A stretch of DNA of 64,000 nt from Streptomyces lanatus (GCF_014655715.1 NZ_BNBM01000005.1:434001-498000); one strand, 5' to 3'. Shown: positions 7,996-16,158, counted from the stretch's first letter. Numbers and translations: made by a program. The notes: generated from the sequence alone by a model not told the origin.

Positions 7996-9045
7996 ATGGA
8001 GACCTTCGAGAGCCTCGTCCGTACCGAGTTCGCGCCGAAGAACACCTACCTGAACACGGCCAGTACCGGCCTGGTACCGGCCCGCACCGTCGCCGCCATG
8101 CGGACCGCCGTGGAGGCCGCGGCCGTCGGACGGCCGACCGACATGTTCGCCGACGTAGAGGCGAGCCGCGCCTCCTTCGCGCGGCTCGTCGGCGTGCCCG
8201 GGCACCGGGTGGCGGCCGGGGCCTCCGTCGCCGTCTACAGCGGCCTGATCGCCGCCTCCCTCCCGTCGGGCGCCGAAGTCCTCACCGCCGAGGGCGACTT
8301 CAGCTCCGTCGTGAACCCCTTCCACGTCCGCTCCGACCTCAAGGTGCGCACCGTGCCGCTGGAGCGGGTCGCCGAGTCGGTGCGGCCCGGCACCGCCCTG
8401 GTCGCGGTCAGCGCCGCGCAGTCCGCCGACGGCCGGGTCGCCGACCTGCCCGCGATCCGTGAGGCGGCCCGCGAACACGGCACACGTACGTACATCGACG
8501 CGTCCCAGGCCACCGGATGGCTGGACTTCGACGCGGACGCCTACGACTACTCCGCCTCCGTCGCCTTCAAGTGGCTCGTCTGCCCACGGGGCGTGGCCTT
8601 CCTGGTCGTCCCGGAGGACCTCGGCGGACTCACCCCGCTCTTCGCCGGCTGGGTCGCGGGGGAACACCCCTGGGACGCCTGCTACGGCCCCATCGACGAA
8701 CTCGCCGACTCCGCACGGCGGTTCGACGAGAGCCCCGCCCTCTTCTCCTACGCCGGCGCCCGCCGCTCCCTCGAACTGCTGGAGGAACTGGGCGTGGACG
8801 CCGTACGCGCCCATGACCTCGCCCTCGCCGACCGCTTCCGCGCGGGCCTCGCCTCCCTCGGCCACGAGCCCGTCCCGTCGCCCGGCTCGCCGATCGTCTC
8901 CGTGCCCGGACTCGGCCACCGCCAGGCCGGGCTGAGCAGCGCCGGAGTCGAGGTCTCCGACCGCGCGGGCAACCTCCGCGCGGCCTTCCACCTCTACAAC
9001 ACGCCCGCCGACGTCGACCGCCTCCTCGACGTCCTCTCCGCCTGA
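7996..9045 (+). CDS. Class V aminotransferase-fold PLP enzyme
   Basis: This PLP-dependent protein has 349 residues from the ATG at 7996. It shows the fold-type I layout of the cysteine desulfurase/class V aminotransferase group: TYLNTASTGLVP at the N-terminus, GASVAVYSGLIAASLPSGAE (cofactor phosphate region), the DASQATGWL aspartate that contacts the pyridine nitrogen, and the Schiff-base lysine in SVAFKWLVCPRGVAFL. The C-terminal small domain ends LYNTPADVDRLLDVLSA. The reaction is unknown; actinobacterial relatives are annotated only as aminotransferase class V. No cysteine-donating loop typical of IscS is apparent. It stands alone between the FrnE-like gene and the sigma factor gene. Confidence 0.85.
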   Translation: METFESLVRTEFAPKNTYLNTASTGLVPARTVAAMRTAVEAAAVGRPTDMFADVEASRASFARLVGVPGHRVAAGASVAVYSGLIAASLPSGAEVLTAEGDFSSVVNPFHVRSDLKVRTVPLERVAESVRPGTALVAVSAAQSADGRVADLPAIREAAREHGTRTYIDASQATGWLDFDADAYDYSASVAFKWLVCPRGVAFLVVPEDLGGLTPLFAGWVAGEHPWDACYGPIDELADSARRFDESPALFSYAGARRSLELLEELGVDAVRAHDLALADRFRAGLASLGHEPVPSPGSPIVSVPGLGHRQAGLSSAGVEVSDRAGNLRAAFHLYNTPADVDRLLDVLSA

Positions 9046-9068
9046 ACCGACCCGAACCGACCCGAACC
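9044..9068. repeat. Short tandem repeat GAACCGACCC x2.5
   Basis: The 10-bp unit GAACCGACCC occurs at 9044-9053 and 9054-9063, followed by a half unit. It overlaps the stop of the aminotransferase gene and ends 37 bp before the sigma factor start. GAAC is also the core of many ECF -35 elements, so it could matter for autoregulation, but this is only a suggestion. Confidence 0.5.
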
Positions 9069-9105
9069 ACTGGCGCGGGACCAGCCGGGACGCTAGGAAG
9101 GGCAC

Positions 9106-9711
9106 GTGGAGTCCACGGGTGTCACCTCCGCACCGCCGCCTGCCGACGCGGAGGTGCACCGGCGGCTGGTGTACGGCGACGAGTCCGCGCTGGCCGAGGT
9201 GTACACGGCGTACGGCGGGCTGGTGCGGCGGGTCGCCGTGCGTGTCACCCGCTCCCCGGTCGCCGCCGAGGACGTGGCGCAGGAGGTCTTCGCCCACCTG
9301 TGGAGCCGGCCGTACACCTTCGACGCGCGCCGCGGCTCGCTGCGCACCTGGCTGTCCGTGCTCGCCCACCGGCGGGCCGTGGACTGGGTGCGCAGCGAGG
9401 CCAGGCACCGCAAGGACGCCGGCGCCGACGACTCGGCGCTCCAGGCCATCCCCGACGCCGGCCCCGGCCCCGACGAGACGGTCGTGGACCGCGAACGCTC
9501 CCTCCTCCTGCACTCCGCCCTCGCCGAACTCCCGCAGCCACAGCGCGAGGTCGTGCACCTCGCCTACTTCGCCGGCCGCACCTACCGGCAGGCCGCAGTG
9601 GAACTGGGCATACCGGAGGGCACCGCCAAGACCCGGCTGCGCAGCGCCCTGCGCTCCTTGGCGGAAACTTTGGCCGACCCGCCGGACCCGGCGCTCGAAA
9701 GGGGCGCATGA
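9106..9711 (+). CDS. ECF-type RNA polymerase sigma factor
   Basis: This sigma-70 family protein of 201 residues has only regions 2 and 4. Region 2 covers about residues 20-90, with AAEDVAQEVFAHLWSRP (core binding) and GSLRTWLSVLAHRRAVDWVR (-10 recognition). Region 4 covers about 135-190, with ELPQPQREVVHLAYFAGRTY and the helix-turn-helix AAVELGIPEGTAKTRLRSAL that reads the -35. The start is GTG 9106, preceded by AGGAAGGG. It is followed at 49 bp by a gene for a zinc-finger anti-sigma domain protein, the usual sigma/anti-sigma pair arrangement. The signal and regulon cannot be told from sequence. Confidence 0.92.
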   Translation: MESTGVTSAPPPADAEVHRRLVYGDESALAEVYTAYGGLVRRVAVRVTRSPVAAEDVAQEVFAHLWSRPYTFDARRGSLRTWLSVLAHRRAVDWVRSEARHRKDAGADDSALQAIPDAGPGPDETVVDRERSLLLHSALAELPQPQREVVHLAYFAGRTYRQAAVELGIPEGTAKTRLRSALRSLAETLADPPDPALERGA

Positions 9712-9759
9712 TGGCGAGAGGGGTACCCGTAGGGAACGGGCACGGAGAGGAGGCGCGCG

Positions 9760-10764
9760 ATGACCGACGACGAGCACGAAGCCGTACGTGACCTGCTGGC
9801 CGCGTGGGCCTTCGGCGCCCTCGACCCGGCCGAGGAGGAGACCCTGGCCCCGCACCTGGCCGAGTGCGAGAGCTGCGCGGCCCAGGCGGCACGGCTGCGG
9901 GAGACGGTACGCCTGCTGGACGGGCCGGAGCCGAGCGCTCCCGCCGGGCGGAACAACGGCGCGCTCTCCCTCGCCCTGCGCGCCCGCCCCACCGGCCCTC
10001 GCGTCGCCGCGCACGCCGCCCCCTACGCCGCCGCGGTCGCCGGGCTCAAGGCACTGCTGCCCGAGCTGGAAGGCCGCTGGACCACGCCGGTCGTGCACGA
10101 CTGGGACGCGCACGCCACCGTCGCCCACCTCCTCGCCGCCGACGAGCACCTGGCTGGCGAGCTCGGCGTCGACGCGCGTGTGCCGCCCTCGCGGATCGAG
10201 GAGGGCACGCACTGGGAGGACGCCTGGAACCGCCGCAGCGCCGATGTCATCGCCCATGAGCACGGCCGTACTCCCGAGGAGACCGTGGCCGACTGGGCCG
10301 CGCAGGCCGACGCGCTGCTCGCCACCGCTCAGGCCCACGATCCGGAACTCGCCGCGCGGGCCGTGACGCTGATGGGGATGCGGCTGCCCGTCGCCGACCA
10401 CTTCCTGGTGCGCGGCTTCGAGACCTGGATCCACACCGACGACCTCGGCCGCGCCCTGGGCCTCGCCGTCCCGCCGCCACCGCCGGAGCACCTGGAGCGG
10501 CTGGTCCGCCTCGCCGTGCGCGTCCTCGGACTGGCCCTCGGACCCACCGCGCCCCCGGTGCTGTTCTCGGTCACCGGGGACGAGGAATGGGTGCTGGGCT
10601 CCGCGGACGAGCCCGTACAGGCCGAACTCACCCTTGATCCGTACGACTTCTGCCTGCTGGTCGGCGGACGGTACGCCCCGGAGACGGTGCCCAGGGGACA
10701 GAACGGCGACGCGGCCGCCGTACGGAACGTACTGGAGCGGGCCGCGTCGCTGTCCTGGCTCTGA
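9760..10764 (+). CDS. Anti-sigma zinc-finger domain fused to maleylpyruvate-isomerase (MDMPI) domain
   Basis: The protein has 334 residues. The N-terminus carries a zinc-finger anti-sigma (HC2/ZAS) motif, H32-x3-C36-x2-C39 (HLAECESC), which in this family binds zinc and holds the cognate sigma factor. From about residue 80 it becomes a mycothiol-dependent maleylpyruvate isomerase-like (DinB-fold) domain (HDWDAHATVAHLLAADEHLA, DHFLVRGFETWIHTDDLG), with a C-terminal domain ending LERAASLSWL. Unlike classical anti-sigma factors there is no membrane helix. It follows the ECF sigma gene, with GAGAGGAGG before the ATG. The pairing suggests a cytoplasmic sensor, perhaps of thiol or metal state; the sensing role is inference. 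Confidence 0.85.
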   Translation: MTDDEHEAVRDLLAAWAFGALDPAEEETLAPHLAECESCAAQAARLRETVRLLDGPEPSAPAGRNNGALSLALRARPTGPRVAAHAAPYAAAVAGLKALLPELEGRWTTPVVHDWDAHATVAHLLAADEHLAGELGVDARVPPSRIEEGTHWEDAWNRRSADVIAHEHGRTPEETVADWAAQADALLATAQAHDPELAARAVTLMGMRLPVADHFLVRGFETWIHTDDLGRALGLAVPPPPPEHLERLVRLAVRVLGLALGPTAPPVLFSVTGDEEWVLGSADEPVQAELTLDPYDFCLLVGGRYAPETVPRGQNGDAAAVRNVLERAASLSWL

Positions 10765-10776
10765 CCGGTTACCTCG

Positions 10777-11673
10777 TTACCTCACCGGGGTGAAGTCCCG
10801 GGCGCCGATGAACTCCGGCCGCCGTACCGGAGCCGAGAAGGGCTCCACGGCCGTGTTCTCCACGCTGTTGAACACGATGAACACATTGCTGCGCGGGAAC
10901 GGCGTGATGTTGTCGCCGGAGCCGTGCATGCAGTTGCAGTCGAACCAGGTCGCCGAACCGGCCTTGCCCGTGAAGAGCTTGATGCCGTACTCGGAGGCCA
11001 TCCGCGTCAGCGCCTCGTCGGACGGCGTGCCCGCGTCCTGCATCTGCAGGGACTTCTTGTAGTTGTCCTTCGGCGTGGCTCCCGCGCACCCGAGGAAGGT
11101 GCGGTGCGAGCCGGGCATGATCATCAGCCCGCCGTTGGTGTCGTAGTTCTCGGTCAGCGCGATCGAGACGGACACCGTCCGCATGTTCGGCAGACCGTCC
11201 TCGGCGTGCCAGGTCTCGAAGTCCGAGTGCCAGTAGAAGCCGCTCGCCCCGAAGCCCGGCTTGACGTTGATCCGCGACTGGTGGACGTACACGTCCGAGC
11301 CGAGGATCTGCCGGGCCCGGCCGACGACCCGCTCGTCGCGCACGAGCTTCGCGAACACCTCGCTGATGCGGTGCACCTCGAAGACGGAGCGGATCTCCTT
11401 GGACTTCGGCTCGACGATGGAGCGTTCGTCCATACGGATCGCCGGGTCGTTGACGAGGCGCTCCAGCTCCTGGTGGTAGACCGCGACCTCGTCGGCGCCG
11501 ATCAGCTGGTCGATGGCGAGGAAGCCGTCACGCTCGAAGGACGACAGTTCACCGGCCGCGATCGGGCCCGGTGTGCCGGGGGAGCCCCAGACGACGGGGT
11601 CCTGGCGCGGGGTCGACACCTCGGTGGCGCCGCGGCTGGGGTAGAGATCGGTGACGGGAGACGTTGTCGTCAT
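10777..11673 (-). CDS. ectD: Ectoine hydroxylase
   Basis: This is an Fe(II)/2-oxoglutarate-dependent dioxygenase that converts ectoine to 5-hydroxyectoine, an osmoprotectant. The 298-residue length is typical. The iron triad is visible as H149 and D151 in FYWHSDFETWH and H250 in FDCNCMHGSGDN, close to the positions reported for characterised EctD enzymes. The signature stretch around residues 144-160 (FYWHSDFETWHAEDGLP) is diagnostic, and RSNVFIVFNSVEN contributes the oxoglutarate-binding Arg. It is the last gene of ectABCD and starts 8 bp after ectC, with AGGAGG upstream. It ends 12 bp from the convergent anti-sigma gene. Confidence 0.97.
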   Translation of the reverse strand: MTTTSPVTDLYPSRGATEVSTPRQDPVVWGSPGTPGPIAAGELSSFERDGFLAIDQLIGADEVAVYHQELERLVNDPAIRMDERSIVEPKSKEIRSVFEVHRISEVFAKLVRDERVVGRARQILGSDVYVHQSRINVKPGFGASGFYWHSDFETWHAEDGLPNMRTVSVSIALTENYDTNGGLMIMPGSHRTFLGCAGATPKDNYKKSLQMQDAGTPSDEALTRMASEYGIKLFTGKAGSATWFDCNCMHGSGDNITPFPRSNVFIVFNSVENTAVEPFSAPVRRPEFIGARDFTPVR

Positions 11674-11680
11674 GGGGTTC

Positions 11681-12085
11681 TCACACCTCCTCGGGCTCGG
11701 TGAGCAGCGGGTACACGCCGTTCTCGTCGTGGTCCTCCCGGCCGGTCACGGGCGGGTTGAAGACACAGATGCAGCGGAAGTCCTTCTTGACCCGCAGCGT
11801 GTGCCTCTCGTGCCCGTCCAGGAGGTACATGGTCCCGGACGTGATCACATGCGTCCGCCCGGTCTCGTGGTCGGTCAGCTCGGCCTCGCCCTCGACGCAG
11901 ACGACGGCCTCGATGTGGTTCGCGTACCACATCGACGTCTCCGTACCCGCGTACAGGATCGTCTCGTGCAGGGAGAAGCCGACCTTCTCCTTGGCGAGGA
12001 CGATGCGCTTGCTCTCCCAGGTGCCGGACGCCGATTTCACATGGCGGTCGGTGCCTTCGATGTCCTTGAACGAACGGACGATCAC
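11681..12085 (-). CDS. ectC: L-ectoine synthase
   Basis: EctC closes the ring of N-gamma-acetyl-2,4-diaminobutyrate to form ectoine. This 134-residue cupin protein has the family sequence throughout: MIVRSFKDIEGTDRHVKS, SKRIVLAKEKVGFSLHETILYAGTE, TSMWYANHIEAVVCVEGEAE and the C-terminal cupin strand GTMYLLDGHERHTLRVKKDF with metal-ligand histidines. The start is GTG 12085, with AGGAGG 12 bases upstream. It lies between ectB and ectD, with short gaps consistent with one transcript. Confidence 0.97.
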   Translation of the reverse strand: MIVRSFKDIEGTDRHVKSASGTWESKRIVLAKEKVGFSLHETILYAGTETSMWYANHIEAVVCVEGEAELTDHETGRTHVITSGTMYLLDGHERHTLRVKKDFRCICVFNPPVTGREDHDENGVYPLLTEPEEV

Positions 12086-12133
12086 GGTGCTGCGATGCCT
12101 CCTAGGTGGGGTTTTCTCGGTACGCGACCGCGC

Positions 12134-13405
12134 TCAGGCGGTCTCGGTGACGGCCCGGGCGAGGACGCGGAGCCCTTCGTCCAGCTCGTCGGGGGTGATG
12201 GTCAGGGCGGGGAGCAGCTTGAGGACCTCGCTCTCCGGGCCGGACGTCTCCACCAGGAGCCCGAGCTCGAAGGCGCGCTGCGCGGCGCGCCCGGCCCGCT
12301 CCTTGTCGTGGAACTCCATGCCCCACACCAGGCCGCGGCCCCGGTACTCCTTGACGTCGGCGGGGTTCTCCTCGCAGATGGCGATCAGCCCCTGCTCGAC
12401 CTGCTCGCCGCGCGCCCGGGTCTGCTTCTCCATCGCCGAGCCGTCGGCCCAGTACGACTCCAGGGCGGCGGTGGCGGTGACGAAGGCGGGGTTGTTGCCG
12501 CGGAAGGTGCCGTTGTGCTCGCCCGGCTCCCAGATGTCCAGCTCGGGCTTGAACAGGCACAGCGACATGGGCAGTCCGTAGCCGCTGATGGACTTGGAGA
12601 CGGTGACGATGTCCGGGGTGATGCCCGACTCCTCGAAGGAGAAGAAGGCCCCTGTCCGCCCGCACCCCATCTGGATGTCGTCCACGATGAGCAGCATGTC
12701 CTGCCGCTCGCACAGCTCGGCGAGCGCACGCAGCCACGCGGGACGCGCGACGTTGATGCCGCCCTCGCCCTGCACGGTCTCCACGATCACGGCGGCCGGC
12801 TTGTTGAGCCCGGACCCCTGGTCCTCCAGGAGCCGCTCGAACCACAGGAAGTCCGGGACGGTGCCGTCGAAGTAGTTGTCGAACGGCATCGGCGTGCCGT
12901 GCACCAGCGGGATGCCGGCGCCGGCCCGCTTGAAGGCGTTGCCGGTGACGGCGAGCGAGCCCAGCGACATCCCGTGGAAGGCGTTGGTGAACGACACGAT
13001 GGCCTCGCGCCCCTTCACCTTCCGGGCCAGCTTGAGCGCCGACTCGACGGCGTTGGTGCCCGTCGGGCCCGGGAACATGACCTTGTACGGCAGGTCGCGC
13101 GGCCGCAGCACCAGGTCCTGGAAGGTCTGCAGGAAGGCCCGCTTGGCGCTGGTCGACATGTCGAGCCCGTGCGTGACGCCGTCACGCTCCAGGTAGTCGA
13201 TCAACGCCCGTTTCAGGACCGGGTTGTTGTGCCCGTAGTTCAGCGAGCCCGCGCCGGCGAAGAAGTCCAGGTACTCGTGGCCGTCCTCGTCGTACATACG
13301 GCTGCCCCGAGCACGGTCGAAGACGGTGGGCCAGCCGCGGCAGTAGCTGCGCACCTCGGACTCCAGGGTCTCGAAGACGCTGAGGTCGGGCTGGGTGATG
13401 GTCAC
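12134..13405 (-). CDS. ectB: Diaminobutyrate--2-oxoglutarate transaminase
   Basis: EctB makes L-2,4-diaminobutyrate from aspartate semialdehyde and glutamate, the first step of ectoine synthesis. It is a PLP class III aminotransferase of 423 residues from GTG 13405, preceded by an SD-like GGAG; the open frame continues upstream through ectA in another register and that part is not real. Visible features are SRMYDEDGHEYLDFFAGAG near the N-terminus, MFPGPTGTNAVESALKLAR, the cofactor Asp region MLLIVDDIQMGCGRTG, and the Schiff-base lysine in VSKSISGYGLPMS. It starts 31 bp after the ectA stop. Confidence 0.97.
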   Translation of the reverse strand: MTITQPDLSVFETLESEVRSYCRGWPTVFDRARGSRMYDEDGHEYLDFFAGAGSLNYGHNNPVLKRALIDYLERDGVTHGLDMSTSAKRAFLQTFQDLVLRPRDLPYKVMFPGPTGTNAVESALKLARKVKGREAIVSFTNAFHGMSLGSLAVTGNAFKRAGAGIPLVHGTPMPFDNYFDGTVPDFLWFERLLEDQGSGLNKPAAVIVETVQGEGGINVARPAWLRALAELCERQDMLLIVDDIQMGCGRTGAFFSFEESGITPDIVTVSKSISGYGLPMSLCLFKPELDIWEPGEHNGTFRGNNPAFVTATAALESYWADGSAMEKQTRARGEQVEQGLIAICEENPADVKEYRGRGLVWGMEFHDKERAGRAAQRAFELGLLVETSGPESEVLKLLPALTITPDELDEGLRVLARAVTETA

Positions 13406-13436
13406 GACGAATCGCTCCTCGTTGCGTGGGGGGAGG

Positions 13437-13943
13437 TCAGAGGGAGAGGGGACCGATGCGGTACAGGACTTCGGGGTCGTGCGGGCCGTCCGGGAACAGG
13501 CTGGTGGGGAACAGCACCTCGCGCTCCAGGGCGGCGCCGTGCCGCTCCGCGAAGGAGCCGAACAGGCGCTCGGAGGCGGTGTTGCCGGGCGTGATGGTGG
13601 TCTCGATGCCGGTGACGCCGTACTCGCCGCAGACCCGCGCGGCGAGCCCGTCGAGCAGTGCGGCGGCGATGCCGCGGCCGCGCTGGGCGTCGTCGACGGC
13701 GACCTGCCAGACGAGCAGGGTGTGCGGGCGGTCCGGGCGTACGTACCCGGTGATGAAGCCGACCGGCTCCCCGCGCTCGTCACGAGCGACGGCCGACGTG
13801 CCGGCGAAGTCGCGGCACCACAGCAGATAGCTGTACGACGAGTTGAGGTCGAGGGCTTCGGAGTCTCTGGCTATCCGCCACAGCGCGGCCCCGTCGGCCA
13901 CCGCCGGACGGTCGATTTGCAGGTCTGCTTGTGCGGCAGTCAT
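13437..13943 (-). CDS. ectA: L-2,4-diaminobutyric acid acetyltransferase
   Basis: EctA acetylates diaminobutyrate at the gamma-amino group. The protein has 168 residues from the ATG at 13943 (MTAAQADLQIDRP) and is a GNAT enzyme with VWQVAVDDAQRGRGIAAALL as the acetyl-CoA loop and the EctA-specific DLNSSYSYLLWCRDFAGTS segment. No clear Shine-Dalgarno precedes this ATG: the upstream bases are AT-rich and purine-poor. An in-frame ATG at 14021 exists, but its extension is not conserved-looking. It is the first gene of the operon, so osmotic control must act in the 306 bp upstream. Confidence 0.95.
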   Translation of the reverse strand: MTAAQADLQIDRPAVADGAALWRIARDSEALDLNSSYSYLLWCRDFAGTSAVARDERGEPVGFITGYVRPDRPHTLLVWQVAVDDAQRGRGIAAALLDGLAARVCGEYGVTGIETTITPGNTASERLFGSFAERHGAALEREVLFPTSLFPDGPHDPEVLYRIGPLSL

Positions 13944-14249
13944 GCGAATTGAATTTACCGAGGGAAAATTGAAATTGCATGGCCGTACGGGGTTACGCGT
14001 GGTGGCGCGATGTGTTATCACGCGGGCGTGAGGAGCACTGCGGTGACCTGGTGGTATGCACCTTTCGCCCCGGTAATTTCACGCAAATCGGACGGGATGT
14101 GGAACGCATCACAGGGTTGTAACTCTCCTGGAACCTGTCCGAATCAGTCCGATAGGTGTTCGCGGAATTTTTGCGTTTAGGTTCCGGGAAAGCGGGCAGA
14201 AGACGATGGGAAGCTGCCCTCGAAAAGAATTTCTGGAATAACCCTGAAT
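13944..14249. other. Gene-free region upstream of ectA
   Basis: These 306 bp hold the control region of ectABCD. The stretch next to ectA (about 13945-13980) is unusually AT-rich for this genome, with two direct CAATTT copies on the minus strand. A GlnR-like half-site pair is noted at 14119-14134. I found no coding sequence and no clear -10/-35 pair on the minus strand. A perfect palindrome CCTGAATTCAGG at 14243 overlaps the stop of the DinB-family gene. Confidence 0.6.
14119..14134. promoter_or_regulatory. Possible GlnR box upstream of ectA
   Basis: GTAAC, six bases and GGAAC resemble the a-b unit of the actinobacterial GlnR box (GTnAC-N6-GAAAC). As I recall, GlnR represses ectABCD in S. 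coelicolor, which makes the match worth noting, but one position differs and no second unit is obvious. Confidence 0.3.
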
Positions 14250-14777
14250 TCAGGCTCCGGTAACACCGTCGATACGCTCTCGCAGAATGTCGGCGTGGCC
14301 GTTGTGCCGGGCGTACTCCTCGATCATATGAATGAACACCCAGCGCAGACCGACCTCGACCCCGGCCATCGGTCCGTCCGTGATCCGACCCACACTCTCC
14401 AGCGTCCGGCCCGCGCACACCTGGCGCCCTCGCTCGATCTCCCGCCGCCAGGTCGTGAGCGCCTCGTCGATGCCGCGCTCGGGGTTGAGCGCGTATCCGG
14501 TCTCCTCCTCGTACACCGGCGGCACGTCGAGCCCGCCCGCCACCCGCTGGAACCAGTTCCGCTCACACTCCGCGAGGTGCTGCACCAGGCCGAGCAGGGT
14601 CAGCTCCGACGGCTCGGCGGATTCTTGGCGCACCTGTGTGTCGTCCAGGCCCGCGCACTTCAGCTCCAGGGTGGCGCGGTGGAAGTCCAGCCAGCTTTCG
14701 AGCATGGGGCGCTCGGGGCCGGTGAGGCGGGGGATGGGGCGGCCGTCGGGGAGGGTGAGGGTGGTGTCGGTGGGCAT
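14250..14777 (-). CDS. DinB/DUF664 family protein
   Basis: This 175-residue four-helix-bundle protein of the DinB/YfiT superfamily (DUF664) is usually a mycothiol- or metal-dependent enzyme of unknown substrate in actinobacteria. The likely metal histidines appear in LGLVQHLAECERNWFQRV (about residue 66) and IHMIEEYARHNGHADILRERIDG (the C-terminal helix HxxxH pattern). The N-terminus TGPERPMLESWLDFHRATLELKCAGL is typical. It lies upstream of, and in the same direction as, ectA, but 306 bp away, so it is probably a separate unit. Confidence 0.85.
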   Translation of the reverse strand: MPTDTTLTLPDGRPIPRLTGPERPMLESWLDFHRATLELKCAGLDDTQVRQESAEPSELTLLGLVQHLAECERNWFQRVAGGLDVPPVYEEETGYALNPERGIDEALTTWRREIERGRQVCAGRTLESVGRITDGPMAGVEVGLRWVFIHMIEEYARHNGHADILRERIDGVTGA

Positions 14778-14832
14778 GTGGGGAGCATGGCAGGGCGGGG
14801 GGTTGTGGGCGAGGTGGTTCTTGGTGGAGGGG

Positions 14833-14921
14833 CCTTTTCTCGCCCCGCCGCCCCTACCCGTCCCATCCTGGGGCTCCGCCCCAGACCCCGCTCCTCAAAC
14901 GCCGGAGGGGCTGAGTTTCAG
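14833..14921 (-). repeat. Dispersed GC-rich repeat, inverted copy
   Basis: Read on the minus strand this segment runs CAGCCCCTCCGGCGTTTGAG, then GGTCTGGGGCGGAGCCCCAG, then GGGACGGGTAGGGGCGGCGG. It is a diverged copy of the element at 14944-15051 placed in opposite orientation, so the two face each other and could pair into a long hairpin. It begins 56 bp upstream of the DinB-family start. Confidence 0.7.
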
Positions 14922-14943
14922 CGACCGCCGGAGGGGCTGGGTT

Positions 14944-15051
14944 TTTCAGCCCGTCCGGCGTTTGAGGACGAGGCCCGTTCAGGGCCGAAGCGGGGGTCCG
15001 GGGGCGGCAGCCCCCGGGGACGGGACGGGTAGGGGCGGCGGGGGCGAAAAA
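14944..15051 (+). repeat. Dispersed GC-rich repeat, intergenic copy
   Basis: This 108-bp element has internal self-complementary stretches (GGGGGCGGCAGCCCCC) and ends in GGGGCGGCGGGGGCGAAAA. Its first 32 bases after the leading T are identical to the copy embedded in cobB at 35818, and most of the rest aligns. It ends 6 bp before the stop of the minus-strand aminotransferase gene at 15058, so it may also act as that gene's transcript end. Confidence 0.75.
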
Positions 15052-15057
15052 ACCCCG

Positions 15058-16158
15058 CTACCGCCAACCCGCCTCCACCACCCCCACCGCCGCCCCCACA
15101 TCCACACCCATCCCCAGTTCCCCCAACACGGCCCCCAACGCCGCCACACACCCCCGCACGACCCCCACCCCCGCATCCACCCCATAGTGATTGACCCGGA
15201 TCATCTCCCTGGCCAACCCCCCACCCCCGGCAGCCAGCGGCAACCCCGGCTCGGCAGCCAACACCCGCGCCACCACCTCCGACGCCACCACCCCCGCCGG
15301 CACCCGCAGCGTCGTAGCGACCGGAGCCGCCTCGCGGGCATCGTGGACGTACGGCTCAAGACCCCCGCCCAGCGCCACCACCCCGGCCCGCGTCGACGAG
15401 GCCGCCGCACGATGGCGGGCCATCACCGCCTCCAGCCCGTCCCCCTCGATCCGCTCCACGCACGCCTCCAGCGCCAGCATCTCCAGCTGCGCGGGCGCAT
15501 GCGGCAGCGCCGTGCGCCCGCCGTCGATCCACCGCTCCTTCCAGTCCAGCAAGGACAGATACGACCTCCGCGGCGCCGAGGGGTTCGCCGCCATCCGCGC
15601 CCACGCCCGCTCGCTCACGGACACCGCCGACACCCCGGCAGGCCCGCCCATCGCCTTCTGCGCCCCGATCACACACAGGTCCACACCCCACGCGTCCGGC
15701 AGCACCGGCTCGGCGCCGATCGACGCCACCGCGTCCAGGTAGAACAGCGCCCCGTGCGCCCGCACGACCTCGCCGATCTCCGCGACGGGATTGGTGTTGC
15801 CGGTCGCCGCCTCCGCGTGCACCAGCGAGACGAAGTCGATCTCCGGGTGCTCGGCGAAGGCGGCACGGATCTGGTCCGCCGTCACCGCCGTATGGAAGGG
15901 CACCGCCAGATCGATCACCGTCGCGCCGCAGTCCCGCAGCCAGTTCCCGAAGGTCTGCCCGTAAGGACCGGTGATCACGTTCAGCGCGGTCGTACCGGGC
16001 CCGGCCGTCCCCCGGATCGCCCCCTCCAGCGGCAGCAGCGCCTCACCCTGCATGATCACGACGTCCTGCCGGGTGTCCAGCAGCCGCGCCACCCGGTCCT
16101 CGATCGAGGCGAAGCGCGCGGCGGTCAGCGGAGGCAGATCGAGGAACGGGTGGGTCAT
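15058..16158 (-). CDS. PLP aminotransferase, alanine-glyoxylate/pyridoxamine-pyruvate type
   Basis: This fold-type I PLP enzyme has 366 residues from the ATG at 16158 (MTHPFLDLPPLT); an in-frame ATG at 16173 would add five. Visible features are QGEALLPLEGAIRGTAGPG (phosphate region), SLVHAEAATGNTNPV, the cofactor aspartate in FYLDAVASIGAEP, and the Schiff-base lysine in VIGAQKAMGGPAGVSAVSVS. This group includes alanine-glyoxylate, ureidoglycine-glyoxylate and pyridoxamine-pyruvate aminotransferases. It is divergent from a polar amino acid ABC importer, so it may process the imported amine or amino acid. That link is inference. Confidence 0.85.
   Translation of the reverse strand: MTHPFLDLPPLTAARFASIEDRVARLLDTRQDVVIMQGEALLPLEGAIRGTAGPGTTALNVITGPYGQTFGNWLRDCGATVIDLAVPFHTAVTADQIRAAFAEHPEIDFVSLVHAEAATGNTNPVAEIGEVVRAHGALFYLDAVASIGAEPVLPDAWGVDLCVIGAQKAMGGPAGVSAVSVSERAWARMAANPSAPRRSYLSLLDWKERWIDGGRTALPHAPAQLEMLALEACVERIEGDGLEAVMARHRAAASSTRAGVVALGGGLEPYVHDAREAAPVATTLRVPAGVVASEVVARVLAAEPGLPLAAGGGGLAREMIRVNHYGVDAGVGVVRGCVAALGAVLGELGMGVDVGAAVGVVEAGWR

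Noticed and set aside
7957..10491. Open frame of 844 codons on the minus strand
   Set aside because: Antisense to the aminotransferase-fold, sigma and anti-sigma genes; no domain signature.
14243..14254. Perfect 12-bp palindrome CCTGAATTCAGG
   Set aside because: It overlaps the stop codon of the DinB-family gene and has no loop for a terminator; I see no support for a regulatory role.
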